Of a DNA stretch of 27,734 nt, positions 18,144 to 27,734 are shown in pieces. The position numbers and the translations under genes are program-made. The DNA is taken from assembly GCA_003427395.1 (NCBI GenBank), contig BFEA01000153.1, positions 966,331 through 994,064 of the forward strand, written 5' to 3'. This DNA is from Chara braunii. Lineage: Eukaryota; Streptophyta; Charophyceae; Charales; Characeae. Under the pieces are notes generated by a model that had not been told where the DNA came from, made no database searches, and worked only from the letters and a program-made list of their open reading frames with translations. Position 1 is the first letter of the stretch. Each line of letters starts with the position of its first letter.

Positions 18144-18912
18144 TCATGTCACAAGTGTTTTGAGACATCCGTTAAAATTGGAATAATACAGAGACTTTTC
18201 AATTTCTTTTCGCGATGATCAAGAGTATATAAGCATAGCGAATCACAAGCTGCATCAACAGGCACTGGGCCCGTAAAAATAAATGGGAAAAATAAAAGCT
18301 GAAACAAAGAGAATCGCACAAGGATGACCCGTAAAAAAGAAAAGCATAACCTGTAAAGAAAAAATAATAATAATAATAGTAACTGCAGCGACCTTCCACA
18401 CCAAGATTGACGATCAACGCCTCCTTTGATTGCAATATTACCACGACAGTCACAGGGAGATTAACCGCGGGAACATGTGCCATCCGCGCTGGCTGTTCTA
18501 TCCACGTCATATGTAGGAGGGTTTTCTTTATTGGTGAAGCTGCCCACTTGCAGAAACAGTAGAACTGTGGGAAAAAAAGGCCTTTGGCGGACTTTCGGCA
18601 AAGATCAAGTGCAGATTCTGTTCTGATAAGTTTAAATTATTGTAGGATCCGTGGTCCATCGGGGCGCAAGGTTGTACGGAGGGGTCGCATGAGTGAGCAT
18701 GTTCTTGCTTACCCGAGCCATCCAGCGTTGCATCTGCATTGCACTGCTTTTCTTTTTTTGCTTTTTTTCTTTGCGTTTTTTTTTTTTTGGTTGCCCAAGG
18801 GCCTTCTCTTCTCTGTGTCGTTGCACTGCTGCAAAGAGTGGCGCACCCCAAAAAGAAAGAACAAGGGGCAAGTGGGTAGCGTCTTCAACCGAAATTCGCC
18901 CTCAGCAGTTAG
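18144..18912. other. Unassigned stretch left of the retrotransposon
   Basis: No gene recognised. It contains AATAATAATAATA (18364-18377) and a T-rich tract (18747-18790) that produces hydrophobic plus-strand and Lys-rich minus-strand frames, neither convincing. It ends at the left LTR, where the flanking bases are AGTTAG. Confidence 0.45.
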
Positions 18913-19224
18913 TGTAATGAACCCAGTCTGGCAGATCTGCACAAAGTCTCCAGTTATCCTGAAGTGATATCTGACACAGTATCTCGTTACCATTAGACGA
19001 AGAGAGTGGAGGGGGAATAGACAGAGGAGAACTTCAAGGTGGAAGAGATAAACAATGATCACACAAGAGTAATCCAATCAAACCCCACTTCTTCCCTCTC
19101 CATGCCATCAACCAGTATAAGATACCAAGTATACAATCCTGATCACACAGCGGTGCCACGTGGCACTCTTATCTCGTGAAGACCATGAAGACAACAGCAA
19201 AATAGGGTAATGACGTCTACCTCA
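18913..19224 (-). repeat. 3' LTR (left) of the chromovirus
   Basis: Begins TGTAATGAAC and ends ACCTCA on the plus strand, i.e. TG...CA on both strands. It aligns with 26911-27259 through identical blocks such as GACACAGTATCTCGTTACCA and ATAAACAATGATCACACAAG. It lacks about 35 bp present in the right copy after GGCAGAT. A further 8 bp (GGTGAGTA) outside the assigned end also match, so the true end could be 8 bp further right. It carries the perfect palindrome GTGCCACGTGGCAC at 19153-19166 (G-box core). Confidence 0.88.
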
Positions 19225-20216
19225 GGTGAGTACCAGATCCCAATCCTCCACAGATCCCGGTCTCCCTCCTTCTCACAACCAATCACCTCATAAAGACAGC
19301 GTGGCCATGCCACGTCAGCTGTACAGACAGGTGGCATACGGCACATCCACAATGAAGACAGGTGGCAGCACCACATCAGCAACGTAGACAAGTGGCATGT
19401 GCCACATCAGCAATGTAGACCAGTGGCATGCGCCACATCAGCAATGTAGACCAGTGACATGTGCCACATCAGCAATGTAGACCAGTGGCATGCGCCACAT
19501 CAGCAATGAAGACAAGTGGCATGCGCCACATCAGCAGGGTAGACAGGTAGCAGCGCCACATCAGCAATTTATAGTGCACAGAAAAGAAAGCGCCAGCATG
19601 CTGCCACAGCCTTGCGTCGTCGTCCACAGTGCCTGCGCACAGCCAGCGTCAAGCCATCGTCGTGCCAGCGTAAATGCCTGCATCCAGTCAAAGTCGAGCC
19701 AGCGTCCAAGCAGCATAGCAAGACTGAATGTTTACCACCTCGAGACCAGTCCCTTTGTAGTGTTTGACGAGGCTGTCTGGCCTCAGGTCCCCTACCCACA
19801 GGTCCCCTACCCACAGTCGTACAGATTGACTCACAGCCGAGGGCCTAGATGGTGTACAGTTGCAGATTTCCTCTTGCTCCTGATGCTGTTACCTGCATAC
19901 AAACAAATGTGTGCATCTGACCAGCTGCTTGAGCTGGGTCCACTTTGGACTTTGACTGTTGGGTCCCTACAGTTAACTTTTGTCAATTGTACCTCGCTCA
20001 GGCCCTGAATCTTTAGCTGGCGTATTTTCCCCTTTTCGGCCTGGGCGTGGGTGTGGCCTGGCGAGGCCCTAAATTTTCCACGAGGCATAAGACATGGGTT
20101 ATTGCATTCCTGCCGTCCCGTTTTTCAAGTTCCATCGCAGAAAAGACATTAGCTTTTATTCAACCCACGTTCATATGCAGTGACAATATCAGGACCAGTA
20201 GGTAAGACCGTAAGAG
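19225..20216. other. Non-coding 3' region of the chromovirus
   Basis: Between the chromodomain remnant and the 3' LTR. It holds the 31-bp minisatellite (listed separately), a duplicated CAGGTCCCCTACCCA (19785-19816), and a lone GGCGAGGCCCTAAA word near 20060-20080 like the ends of the inverted-repeat family at 14.6-16.9 kb. No gene seen. Confidence 0.55.
19286..19570. repeat. 31-bp minisatellite, about nine units
   Basis: Unit GTAGACCAGTGGCATGCGCC + ACATCAGCAAT. Unit phases at 19348, 19379, 19410, 19441, 19472, 19503 and 19534 are exactly 31 apart; the last step (to 19564) is 30. Earlier units back to about 19286 are more diverged. Each unit holds GTGGC-ATGC-GCCAC, a short self-complementary core. 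It lies just inside the 3' LTR. Confidence 0.93.
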
Positions 20217-22998
20217 TTATTTCTTTCGAAACCATCTGGCTTCAGATGGGGGTTGAGACTTGAACTATACCTTATACTGCTTCTGCGGTCTTCCTCTGCC
20301 ACATATAGAAAAGTAGCCATGTTCAAAATTCTTCTCAACTTCATAACCACCATTCATGGAGGGTGGAAACATAGATGGCATGTTGGGAAAGTTATCTCCA
20401 TCTATGTACGGTAGCAGTTTAGAGGCATGAAAGAGATGGTAGGTCCTTAAGTGTGGGGGTACACCTATTCGATAGGAAGGTCCATCTGCATCCCCAATCA
20501 CCTTGAGAACTTCCCAGGGACCATAGTAGACAGACATCGGTTTTTAGACACGTTTTCTTCTAAGGCAAATTCTTTAGATTTCACCCAAATTAGATCTCCT
20601 TCTTAAAACTGTGATGGCCGACGATGTTAGTTAGCCTGTTCAATCATCTGCAGTTGGGTTTTTTGTATATTTTCTTTTACCTTTTTTATATCTTCCTCAT
20701 ACAAAATTGCGAATTCACGAGTTCTTAGGGGTAACCTCTGAATTTGGTCCCCAGTTAAGGCATCAATGGGACGCCGAGGCCTCCAACCTCTATGCAGTGC
20801 ATTTGGCGTTCGTCCTGTAACAGTATGTATACTGTTGTTATAGGCACTAACATTCTTAGGTAAGTTTTCATCCCAATCTATCTGATCGGAATAGACATAC
20901 ATGCGCAAAAGTTGTTGGCATAGACGATTCATTTGCTCAGTTTGACCATTCGTTTCAAGATGTCTACCTGACAACATGGTCAACCTGGTGCCATAAACTT
21001 TCATCAACTTTTGTCATTGTAGACCTGTGAACCGAACATCTCTGTTAGACAAAGGAACAAATATAGCATACTTTGAGAATCTATCTACGATGACCATTAC
21101 CTGACTCTTGTCATTTCGACTCCTAGTGAGACTCATAAAGTCTATAGAGATAGACTCACCTGACTCCCTTGGAATAGGCAGTGGTCTCAATGGTCCCAGC
21201 GGATTCTTATGCGAGGGTTTGTTCCTTTGACAGACAAGACAAGTCCTCACATATGTTAGTACATCCTCTTTCATTCCCTTCCATTCAAAGCGTTCTCGAA
21301 CATCGGCATACGTCTTCTTTAAACAAAAGTGACCCTCGACATCATGACATTCCCCTATAATTAGACTCTTGATTTCTTTTTTGTGAGGAATGCACAATCG
21401 TTCTTCGATTTTATCTACGTAGAAGAGTAAGTCATTAGTCATTCGATACTCATGGAACAGTTCAGGTTTTTTTCATACGGTCCCATTAATAGGACTCCAA
21501 ATAGGATCTCTCTCATAACCCTTACATATTTGTTCCTTCAATTTATTCCGAATATCGAGGTAGGACACAATTGTTCCAAAGAAGTTTGCACGCCTGGATA
21601 AAGCATCCACAACCACATTGAATTTTTCCTTGATTGTTTTTAGTTCAAAATCAAAATTATCGATGAAAGCGAACCATCTTACTAACTTATCAAAGAGTCT
21701 AGGCTGTGTCTTTGTCCATTTAATAGTGGAATGATCGGAATAAATAGTAAAGTGTCTCCCTAACGAGTAGTGTTTCCAGGTGTCTAGTGCGGAGACCAAG
21801 ACATACAACTCTCTTTCATAGGTGGAGTTGGGTACTTTTTCTGACAGAAGTCTTCTTGACATAAACGTTATTGGTCTATATCCCTTACCGTCGTCCTCTT
21901 GTAGCACAACCCCAATCCCATACTGACTTGTGTAAGTCGTGACCATGAAAGGAAAAGAAGGGTCAACAATCTTTAAGACAGGGTAGTGATTCAAAACATG
22001 CCTTAACTTCATAAATGATGACTCACAATCTTTGTCCCACAACCAAGGTTTTTCCTTCTTCAACTGTCTCTTCTCATAGGAGCAGCTATCAAGGAGAAGT
22101 TTTCTAACGAACTTCCTGTAGTAACGTGCGAGTCCTTGGAAAGACCTGAGTTCAGTGATAGTCTTAGGTTGAGACCAATCCTTGATTGCTGTTATTTTTT
22201 ATTCTTCGAGCCTTAGTCCTTCTTCATTCACTATATGCCCTAAGTATAATATTTCAGGCTTAGCGAATTCAGACTTCTTAGGATTCAGTTTAAAGTTGTC
22301 TTCGCGGAACTTCTGAAGAACCATTCGTAGATGTTTCTTGTGATCCTCAATTGTTTTGCTATATACGAGGATGTCATGGAGATAGACAATTACGAAGTGG
22401 TTCAGCCATTGACAAAACAACTCGTTCATGGACCTTTGAAAGGTTGCAAGGGCGTTAGTCAATCCGAAGGGCATAACCATAAACTCGTAGAGACCATACC
22501 TTGTTCGGAAGATCGTCTTATGTTGATTTTTAGGAACCTCCTCGATTTGATGGTATCCGAACTTCAGATCAATCTTGCTAAAGTATCTGCATCCCTAAAG
22601 TTGATTCAATGTATCATCGATGCGAGAAAGAGGCTCTGCGTTTTTGACAGAGACAATATTCAACCAACGATAGTCAATACAAAGTCTAAATTGATCTTCC
22701 TCTTTGGGCATGAATAGGCTAGGAGCACCATAAGGGGATGAGTTGGGTCGAATTTATCCTTTCTCAGTAAGTTTTTGCAGTTGCTTGCACAATGCCTCAA
22801 GTTTCTTAAAGACATTCGGTAGATGAGACCCTTGAAAATCTTGTTTCCGGGAATAATCTCGATCGTGTGCTTAATAGCATGCTCAGTGATTCCCGTCGAC
22901 TTAGTCCGCAAGTCCTTATACTTGTCGAAAAGTTTTTCGATAGAAGGAGGATAGGATGAGGAACATTCACCTACTCCTTTAGCGAGTATCATCATCAC
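20217..22998 (-). pseudogene. pol remnant: RT, RNase H, integrase, chromodomain
   Basis: RT begins in the frame 22998-22660 (HTIEIIPGNKIFKGLIYRMS), then shifts. The core (22594-22199) has KIDLKFGYHQI and MVMPFGLTNALATFQRSMNE, but the catalytic box reads YLHD (His codon at 22376-22378) instead of YLDD. After a TAA the same frame continues through the connection (ARYYRKFVRK) to RNase H (22063-21473), where VTTYTSQYGIG has Tyr (codon 21932-21934) at the first catalytic Asp. The integrase (21442-21014) keeps its HHCC finger (H33, H38, C68, C71) and first Asp (D101, SIDF), but has Asn at the second Asp (SNRD). Past a TGA it ends at 20627 with the Glu of NGQTEQMNR. Two frame changes later the C-terminal GPWEVL...PPHLRTYHLFHASKLLPY leads into a chromodomain remnant broken by TAG at 20265-20267 and ending at 20217. 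Stops at 22595, 22199, 21473, 21014 and 20627 are all in one frame. Confidence 0.9.
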
Positions 22999-23988
22999 AT
23001 CCTAGTCCAACTTCTTTTTAGAGATCATAGACCTAAACACTAGATAACTTATGCCACAGAAAAAAAAAATAGAGTCAGAGTCAGACCTATGGTACAACTT
23101 TATCGCTCGATTTTTGGACTTCTCATCCTTTAACTCGACAATTTTATTTTTGAACTTTACCTAAGCATCGGCCTCCTCATACTTATACATTCCCAGAATC
23201 ATATCGAGCGACGGTTTTGTTTTTAATAAGGAAAGATATCTCATGCAATATATTTTTTTCTTCCTTAATCATAAAATAACACTTGACAGGATCGACGTAT
23301 TGAAAGACAATGATCGTGCTCTTATCAGTCAGCATAGACGTGATAGGTCGAGGTAGATCCCTTATCTTTATTCCCAGACACAATTTGTGGATTACATTCT
23401 ATGAGATGTAAGACCACATGTACAATCTCAATATCTGCAATCATTAAGTCAAACTTAGACTTAAGTTTTTTTAGCTCACGAATTCCGAAGTGCTATGAGT
23501 TCATTACCAAGTTAGTCAAGGCAATCGTCTAGGGAGACAAAACAAAGAACAATGTTAGGGTGTTCTGGACGATGGGTTGAAGAACAGTCATCCTCTGCCT
23601 TGATAGGCAAGGAGTTAGAAGAGGTTGTAGGTGCCTTACCTTTACTTTGGTCTAAACCCTTTGACAGAGTAGGAGCATATGCCACTCCTACTGCCTGATC
23701 TCTTTCAGGTTTTGAATCAAAGGACACCAAGCGATCACGTGTCCCATGGTGTCACCTTTTAGGCACTGGCGATTGTCCATTACCTCCTCTTCTTCTTCCA
23801 CTAACTTTGATCTCCCTTGTTTGTCATTACAACAGTGACATCACTCTTTCCTGATTCACTGCGTCCATTACCTCCTCCTCCCTCAGACTTGTCGAGGGGT
23901 AACTTCTCTACAGCATCGTTATCAAACACCACAAGCATGTGGTCCTGACGCTTTTGCCGCGAAGGAACCCTCTTACCATACCCACGAA
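22999..23988 (-). pseudogene. Zinc-knuckle and protease region of the chromovirus
   Basis: A zinc-knuckle remnant lies at 23724-23765: CLKGDTMGHVIAWC, which keeps the CX2(C)X4HX4C spacing but has glycine where the second cysteine should be. Downstream the frame 23730-23512 is Ser/Lys/Pro-rich linker. A further fragment (23383-23183, including DKSTIIVFQYVDPVKCYFMI and ILHEISFLI) is consistent with the retropepsin region. I could not identify a DSG/DTG catalytic site, so the protease assignment rests mainly on position between the zinc knuckle and RT. Confidence 0.55.
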
Positions 23989-24510
23989 CAACAGAAAAAT
24001 TTCCCAGAATTAAATAATCATTCTATATTAAAATTACATTCTTAATTTGAAATTTTCATTTCATGTTTTAAAATGTTATTCCAATTTTAAAATTTTCCTT
24101 TTTACTTGAAAACTTTCCTTCCAAAAATGTGGTATCCCTTCATATTTGAACTGCATGCTAGAGATCGAACGAAAGTCTGGATGAGTTCATTAAATATTTT
24201 AATTGGATTGTCATTCTAAGTAAAGATTTTCAGTCATAAATAGGTTAATCCAATTTAAATTAGAAGATATTTGTTGAAGTAGAATGAAAGTTTGATTAAA
24301 ATATTTCATAAACTCGTCCAGATTATCCTTCCATCTTGAACAAATAGATGTAATTGGAAGGAAAAACTCATAGTTGGACGGGAACTTATCAAATAAAACT
24401 GTAAATTTTAGAATTGGACGAATATTGGAATGATAATTTATAAATACGAAGGATTTTTTTTTTTTAGAATGTTTTTTGAACTTTCATTTCTCGTGGAAAT
24501 TTTTTTGTTG
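23989..24510. mobile_element. AT-rich insertion in gag with inverted ends
   Basis: About 520 bp far richer in A/T than its surroundings, located between the gag core and the zinc knuckle. The left end CAACAGAAAAATTTCCCAGA and the reverse complement of the right end, CAACAAAAAAATTTCCACGA, match at most positions. AA borders it on both sides, too short to call a target duplication. No coding. It may be a MITE that inserted into the retrotransposon, or an AT-rich spacer of it. Confidence 0.55.
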
Positions 24511-24564
24511 AACTGGTCTTGATTTTACCACCAAAGCGTATGTGTCTTTCACTTGAGCGGTGAT

Positions 24565-25787
24565 CTACTCTTTTTGGAGAGCAAAATCTAGAAATTGCCG
24601 GTAGTTATACTTCTCAGACTTTGCCTCAAATGTGAGTTTTCCACGAACGGGTTCAGGCAGAGCACGCGAATAGATATACATAACTTGGTTGTTCTGTAAG
24701 TTCAATCCAGGTACCCGCAAAAGACAATCTACTTCACGAGATAGTGCATCAATTGAAAACAAACGCTTTTGCTCGATTTGGTGAGTTCATCAAAGGATTT
24801 GTCGGTCATCGTCTTGTCAATAAACCTTTCCTTTATCTTTTGGAAAAATTACTTGAGGTTCAAGTCTTAGCCCACTCACCAATATCTTTGAAGCCAGCGA
24901 CATTGGCTTCAGACAACACCCATTCCTTGGCCACCCCCCTAAACAAGACGTGGAGACAGTGACTTGACTCTCAGGCTCGAAAGGTGCGGTCCCGACATAA
25001 GTCTGAATTTTTGCGATCCACAACAACAAGTTTTCATCTTTCTTGTTGTTGTACGTGAATCGAAATTTCATTTTCACCTTTTGTTTTCTCTTCGACTTTT
25101 CTACCTGCTTAACCGGTTGCTTCTTTTTTGCGGGTTCTTCTTTCTTTTCCGCCGGTTCCTTGGGTGACTTCTTTGAACCTTCGAACTTTTTCGGCGTGAA
25201 TCGCTTCATTGCATGCTTCCTTAATTTTTCTTGAGGTTCCTTCTTGGCTACCTCCCCCTATGGTCTCCTCCTCAATTCCTACCTTATCCTTACCTTTTAA
25301 GGGTTTGGTTACTGTCTTTAATGAGGCCGTGTTGTAGACTTGCAGCCCATCTTCTTCTCGATAGAAACAAGGTAGATCATGATAGACTAAAGGATGGATG
25401 CAAGCTCGTTGCCTGGTTCTTCATAATGAAACCTCTTCCTTAGTTCCTCCATTCCTCTTTCTTCTTCTTGTTATTGTTTTCTAATTGCCTAATATTTTCC
25501 TTCATTATCTCTACAGACAATTCTTATTTCTTCTCTTCTTTTCTTTCCTTTCTTTCTCGGTCAATCTTTTCAAAATTATCGGCAACATATTGGTTAAGGG
25601 TCATTCGCCCATGCTTTATGAGGTCCCCGACTCTCTGACCGGTTTCCATGATCTGAACGGCAGTTTCAACGTCCTTTAACTTTTTTTCTACATCATGCAG
25701 ATTGAGTTGTCCGTGAACATGTCGATCAACTTCTGGGCCGACACCGTGTATCTCACCTAGTAACTCGTGAAGAAGACCAATGAGAGT
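24565..25787 (-). pseudogene. gag remnant of the chromovirus
   Basis: A stretch open from 25787 to a TAA at 25524-25526, with no ATG, reads as a coiled-coil-like N-terminal segment (includes DVEKKLKDVETAVQIMETG and NQYVADNFEKIDRERK). After two frame changes a basic Lys/Glu-rich linker (25209-25060) leads into the core gag domain, with FTYNNKKDENLLLWIAKIQT. It then continues in other frames (SEANVAGFKDIGEWA; KIKERFIDKTMTDKSFDELT) to 24565, ending MYIYSRALPEPVRGKLTFEA and a TAG. The family role is capsid formation. At least four breaks make it non-functional. Confidence 0.75.
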
Positions 25788-26895
25788 CTATCTTCTTGTA
25801 TTAATTTGACCACGGGTTTTTGATTCCCCTTCTTCTCCATCATCGTAGACAATGAGAGATATAGGAAAGAAAAAGAGCAGTATGAAACATGTGAGGACAG
25901 AGGCACGCAGGCATTTCCAGAGGTAAGTCATTTTTCCCAGCGTGTAAATGACGCACAATAAATAAAATGAAAAGATAAAAATAAATCCCACGACACACAT
26001 CACTCCTACATCAAGAATTAATCAAGGTAGATACAAAGAAACAAGTTCTCAATTATTCTCTATTATAACTTAGTTATATGTTTTCTGTGTGATGACGTCC
26101 TACAACAAATGTACACGTATCGCACTCACGACCAGTGTGATCAAGACAACAACACACTTGTGAGTATACATAGCAACCACAGAACAACCAACGAGTGAGT
26201 AGATCAGTCAACACAACAACACAATCAATAGTTTCCCATCTCCAGAAGCAATGCAACCAAACACAAGGGTCAACACACGATACTATGGCAAATCTTGAAG
26301 TCGTATCGTCTGCCGGCACACAAGTGCACACTCGACAGTTCCTCCAGAGTAGCATGCTATACATGCCACATGTCACCCTTGGCATGCCAACGCAGCACCT
26401 TGATGGAGTCTGTCATGTCAGCGTCAGGTACCAAAAGGTCTACGAGAGAAGGATGCCACGTCAACAATGCATGTCCGCAACACACACAACAGTTGCATGC
26501 CACGTCAACTCGACGCATCTACAACACGTACTCGCAACACAGGTACATGCCATGTTAAACCATGCCCTACCAGAATGCCACATCGGCATCCCACGTCATG
26601 CCACATAGGCAGTTCGCCACATCAGCGGTCCTGTTTTGACACTTCTTTCTCTTTGGAGTTTGGACCAACGCCACGTCAACCTCTTGCCAACCAAGCCCTC
26701 GCCGGTATCTTGAAGTCTTCAGTGTAGCCACGTCATCATCTTTAAGGGAGGTTGCTCGCACGTGTCGTATTACATGTCTAGACTAGCGGTATCAACCTTC
26801 CCGTTAATAAACGCATTTTGTCCTCCACATGCGGCATCTCCCACTTACCAGGGTGCCACGCCAACACCTTACAGCACATTGCGACGAAGGAGGAA
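25788..26895 (-). other. 5' leader of the chromovirus with scattered GCCACRTCA motifs
   Basis: Between the primer-binding site and the gag remnants. GCCACGTCA, GCCACATCA and related words recur irregularly at about 26360-26870. Plus-strand open frames here are products of these repeats and His/Thr-rich. A minus-strand frame at 26003-25788 is hydrophobic at first and ends in an acidic stretch (YDDGEEGESKTRGQINTRR) that runs in the same frame, past a TAG, into the gag N-terminal segment. Confidence 0.6.
26364..26870. repeat. Scattered GCCAC(G/A)TCA motifs in the 5' leader
   Basis: At least eight occurrences of ATGCCACGTCA, GCCACATCAGC, GCCACGTCATC and similar, at irregular spacing. They share the core of the regular 31-bp minisatellite at the other end of the same element. 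This is probably a decayed version of the same array. Confidence 0.65.
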
Positions 26896-26907
26896 GCTCT
26901 GGTACCA
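26896..26907 (-). other. Primer-binding site, initiator tRNA-Met type
   Basis: On the minus strand TGGTACCAGAGC, starting 3 bases inside the 5' LTR. It differs by one base from the TGGTATCAGAGC commonly seen in plant LTR elements, which pairs with the 3' end of initiator tRNA-Met. It would prime minus-strand cDNA synthesis. Confidence 0.85.
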
Positions 26908-26910
26908 AAT

Positions 26911-27259
26911 TGTAATGAACTCAGTTTGGCAGATACTCATCAGACGTCAAAGCATAAGAAGTCTCATATCTGCACAAAGTCTCCAGTTATCGTGAAGTCA
27001 TATCTGACACAGTATCTCGTTACCATTAGATGAAGAGAGTGGAGGGGGAATAAACAGAGGAGAAGGTGGAAGAGATAAACAATGATCACACAAGAGTAAT
27101 CCAATCAAACCCCACTTCTTCTTCGGCCTTCTTCCCTATCCACGTCATCAACTAGTATACGATAACAAGAATGATAATCATGATCACACAGCACTGCCAC
27201 GTGACACTCTTATCTCGTGAAAACCATGAAGACAACAACATCATATGACGTCAACCTCA
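26911..27259 (-). repeat. 5' LTR (right) of the chromovirus
   Basis: Begins TGTAATGAAC directly right of the primer-binding site and aligns with the left LTR to about 27259-27267. It has an extra segment after GGCAGAT (about 26936-26971) absent from the left copy. ACGT-core sites on it include CACGTG (27198-27203), GACGTCA (27247-27253), CCACGTCATCA and AGACGTCAAAG, which could bind bZIP-type regulators; that is inference. Confidence 0.88.
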
Positions 27260-27663
27260 GGTGAGTAATGTGTGAGGAAAACCGGGGAGGGGTCGCCTAC
27301 TGTTCGTCGAAGCCAAGGGCTACGGCGTCTGTCACTCGCCGCGCCCACTTCCGAGGTCCACGACAACCAGTAGGGTGTTGGGGTTTAGTGTTGCTTGTCA
27401 CCCTTGCTCGCAGAAGATCTTTGTTTCATCACCGCCTGTTCATAAATTATAACGAACTATTTTGCTCAGTGATTACATTCCTGTTTCTTTTGCTGGTGCG
27501 AAGTACGGATAGGACCAGATCGTGAGTGTTAGCTGTTTTGCCTTTGAAATGTTTCCTTTTCGAAAAACAGAAGAGGGGTATATCACACGCTCATGAAGAT
27601 AAACACTGCCAGTAAGATTCCAGGCTTGGTGCTCTTAGCACTCTCTGCATGATTTTTGTCTTT

Positions 27664-27666
<3 letters not shown>
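27260..27666. other. Right flank of the retrotransposon
   Basis: No gene recognised. The plus-strand frame 27268-27525 has 85 codons without a known domain. The eight bases just outside the assigned LTR end (GGTGAGTA) match the position inside the left LTR, so the LTR may end at 27267. Confidence 0.4.

Positions 27667-27734
<68 letters not shown>
27667..27734. repeat. (CT)n microsatellite at the window edge
   Basis: A pure CT run of 68 bases that continues to the last base, so its full length is unknown. It is the third long CT/AG tract in the window and may be where an assembly stopped. Confidence 0.97.

Larger units (their letters stand above)
18913..27259 (-). mobile_element. Degenerate Ty3/gypsy chromovirus with both LTRs
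   Basis: Two related terminal repeats (18913-19224 and 26911-27259) enclose about 7.7 kb. Coding remnants on the minus strand run in the order gag, zinc knuckle, protease region, RT, RNase H, integrase, chromodomain, which is the order of Ty3/gypsy chromoviruses. The primer-binding site next to the right LTR fixes the orientation. The coding region is broken by many stops and frame changes, catalytic residues are substituted in RT, RNase H and integrase, and part of the integrase core is missing. No matching target-site duplication was found, so one end may be rearranged. A polypurine candidate (GAGAAGGAGGGAGA on the minus strand, near 19260) lies about 40 bp from the left LTR rather than adjoining it. 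Confidence 0.92.

Noticed and set aside
18584-18967. 127-codon plus-strand frame with a hydrophobic segment
   Set aside because: The hydrophobic part is a T-rich tract, and the frame runs into the left LTR.
19286-19570. CRISPR-like array
   Set aside because: The units are contiguous 31-bp tandem copies with no unique spacers.
20265-20537. Independent chromodomain host gene
   Set aside because: It continues the integrase C-terminus of the chromovirus, in order and strand.
26195-26608. 137-codon plus-strand frame, His/Thr-rich
   Set aside because: It is made by GCCACGTCA-type repeats in the leader of the retrotransposon and has no domain.

Overview
The window looks like nuclear DNA of a green plant-lineage eukaryote, plausibly a streptophyte alga such as a Chara-type charophyte. 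The evidence is a plant-style LINE (DUF4283-like ORF1, ORF2 with a zf-RVT tail), a Ty3/gypsy chromovirus primed by an initiator-Met-like site, very long CT/AG microsatellites, and a mosaic of foldback elements. The species assignment is inference. There is one convincing host gene; almost everything else is repeat or mobile DNA.

Layout. 1-1212: three tandem copies of a hairpin-rich repeat, the middle one carrying a ~200 bp palindrome. 1213-2644: non-coding, with two microsatellites. 2645-3232 (minus): an intact, single-exon, secreted DUF4360 protein. 3233-5214: non-coding, with a foldback (MITE-like) element at 3882-4251 and a 31-bp-period duplication. 5215-12326 (minus): a near-complete LINE. 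ORF1 is split only at a 27-base homopolymer; ORF2 (endonuclease, reverse transcriptase, zinc-binding tail) stays in one frame but has three nonsense codons. 12327-14040: short and ~200 bp tandem repeats that could be the LINE 5' region.

14061-14435 (minus): two copies of a tRNA-derived SINE with a tRNA-Phe-like head. 14641-16901: a dense cluster of six related terminal-inverted-repeat elements, with ends of the type GGGYCTCGCTCCAC, in three size classes; two of them are flanked by the same 3 bp (ATA). 17369-18143: more tandem minisatellites, one with a GC-rich hairpin in each unit.

18913-27259 (minus): a decayed Ty3/gypsy chromovirus with both LTRs, a primer-binding site, gag, zinc knuckle, RT, RNase H, integrase and a chromodomain remnant. 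It has lost catalytic residues in RT, RNase H and integrase, has a deletion inside the integrase core, and carries an AT-rich insertion in gag. A 31-bp GCCACATCA minisatellite lies beside its 3' LTR, and related motifs are scattered in its 5' leader. 27260-27734: unassigned, ending in a CT microsatellite that runs to the window edge.

The genes do not form a pathway. The window is a host gene beside nested layers of transposable elements. The most novel material is the inverted-repeat family at 14.6-16.9 kb, the SINE pair, and the unrecognised C-terminal domain and ORF1/ORF2 overlap of the LINE.
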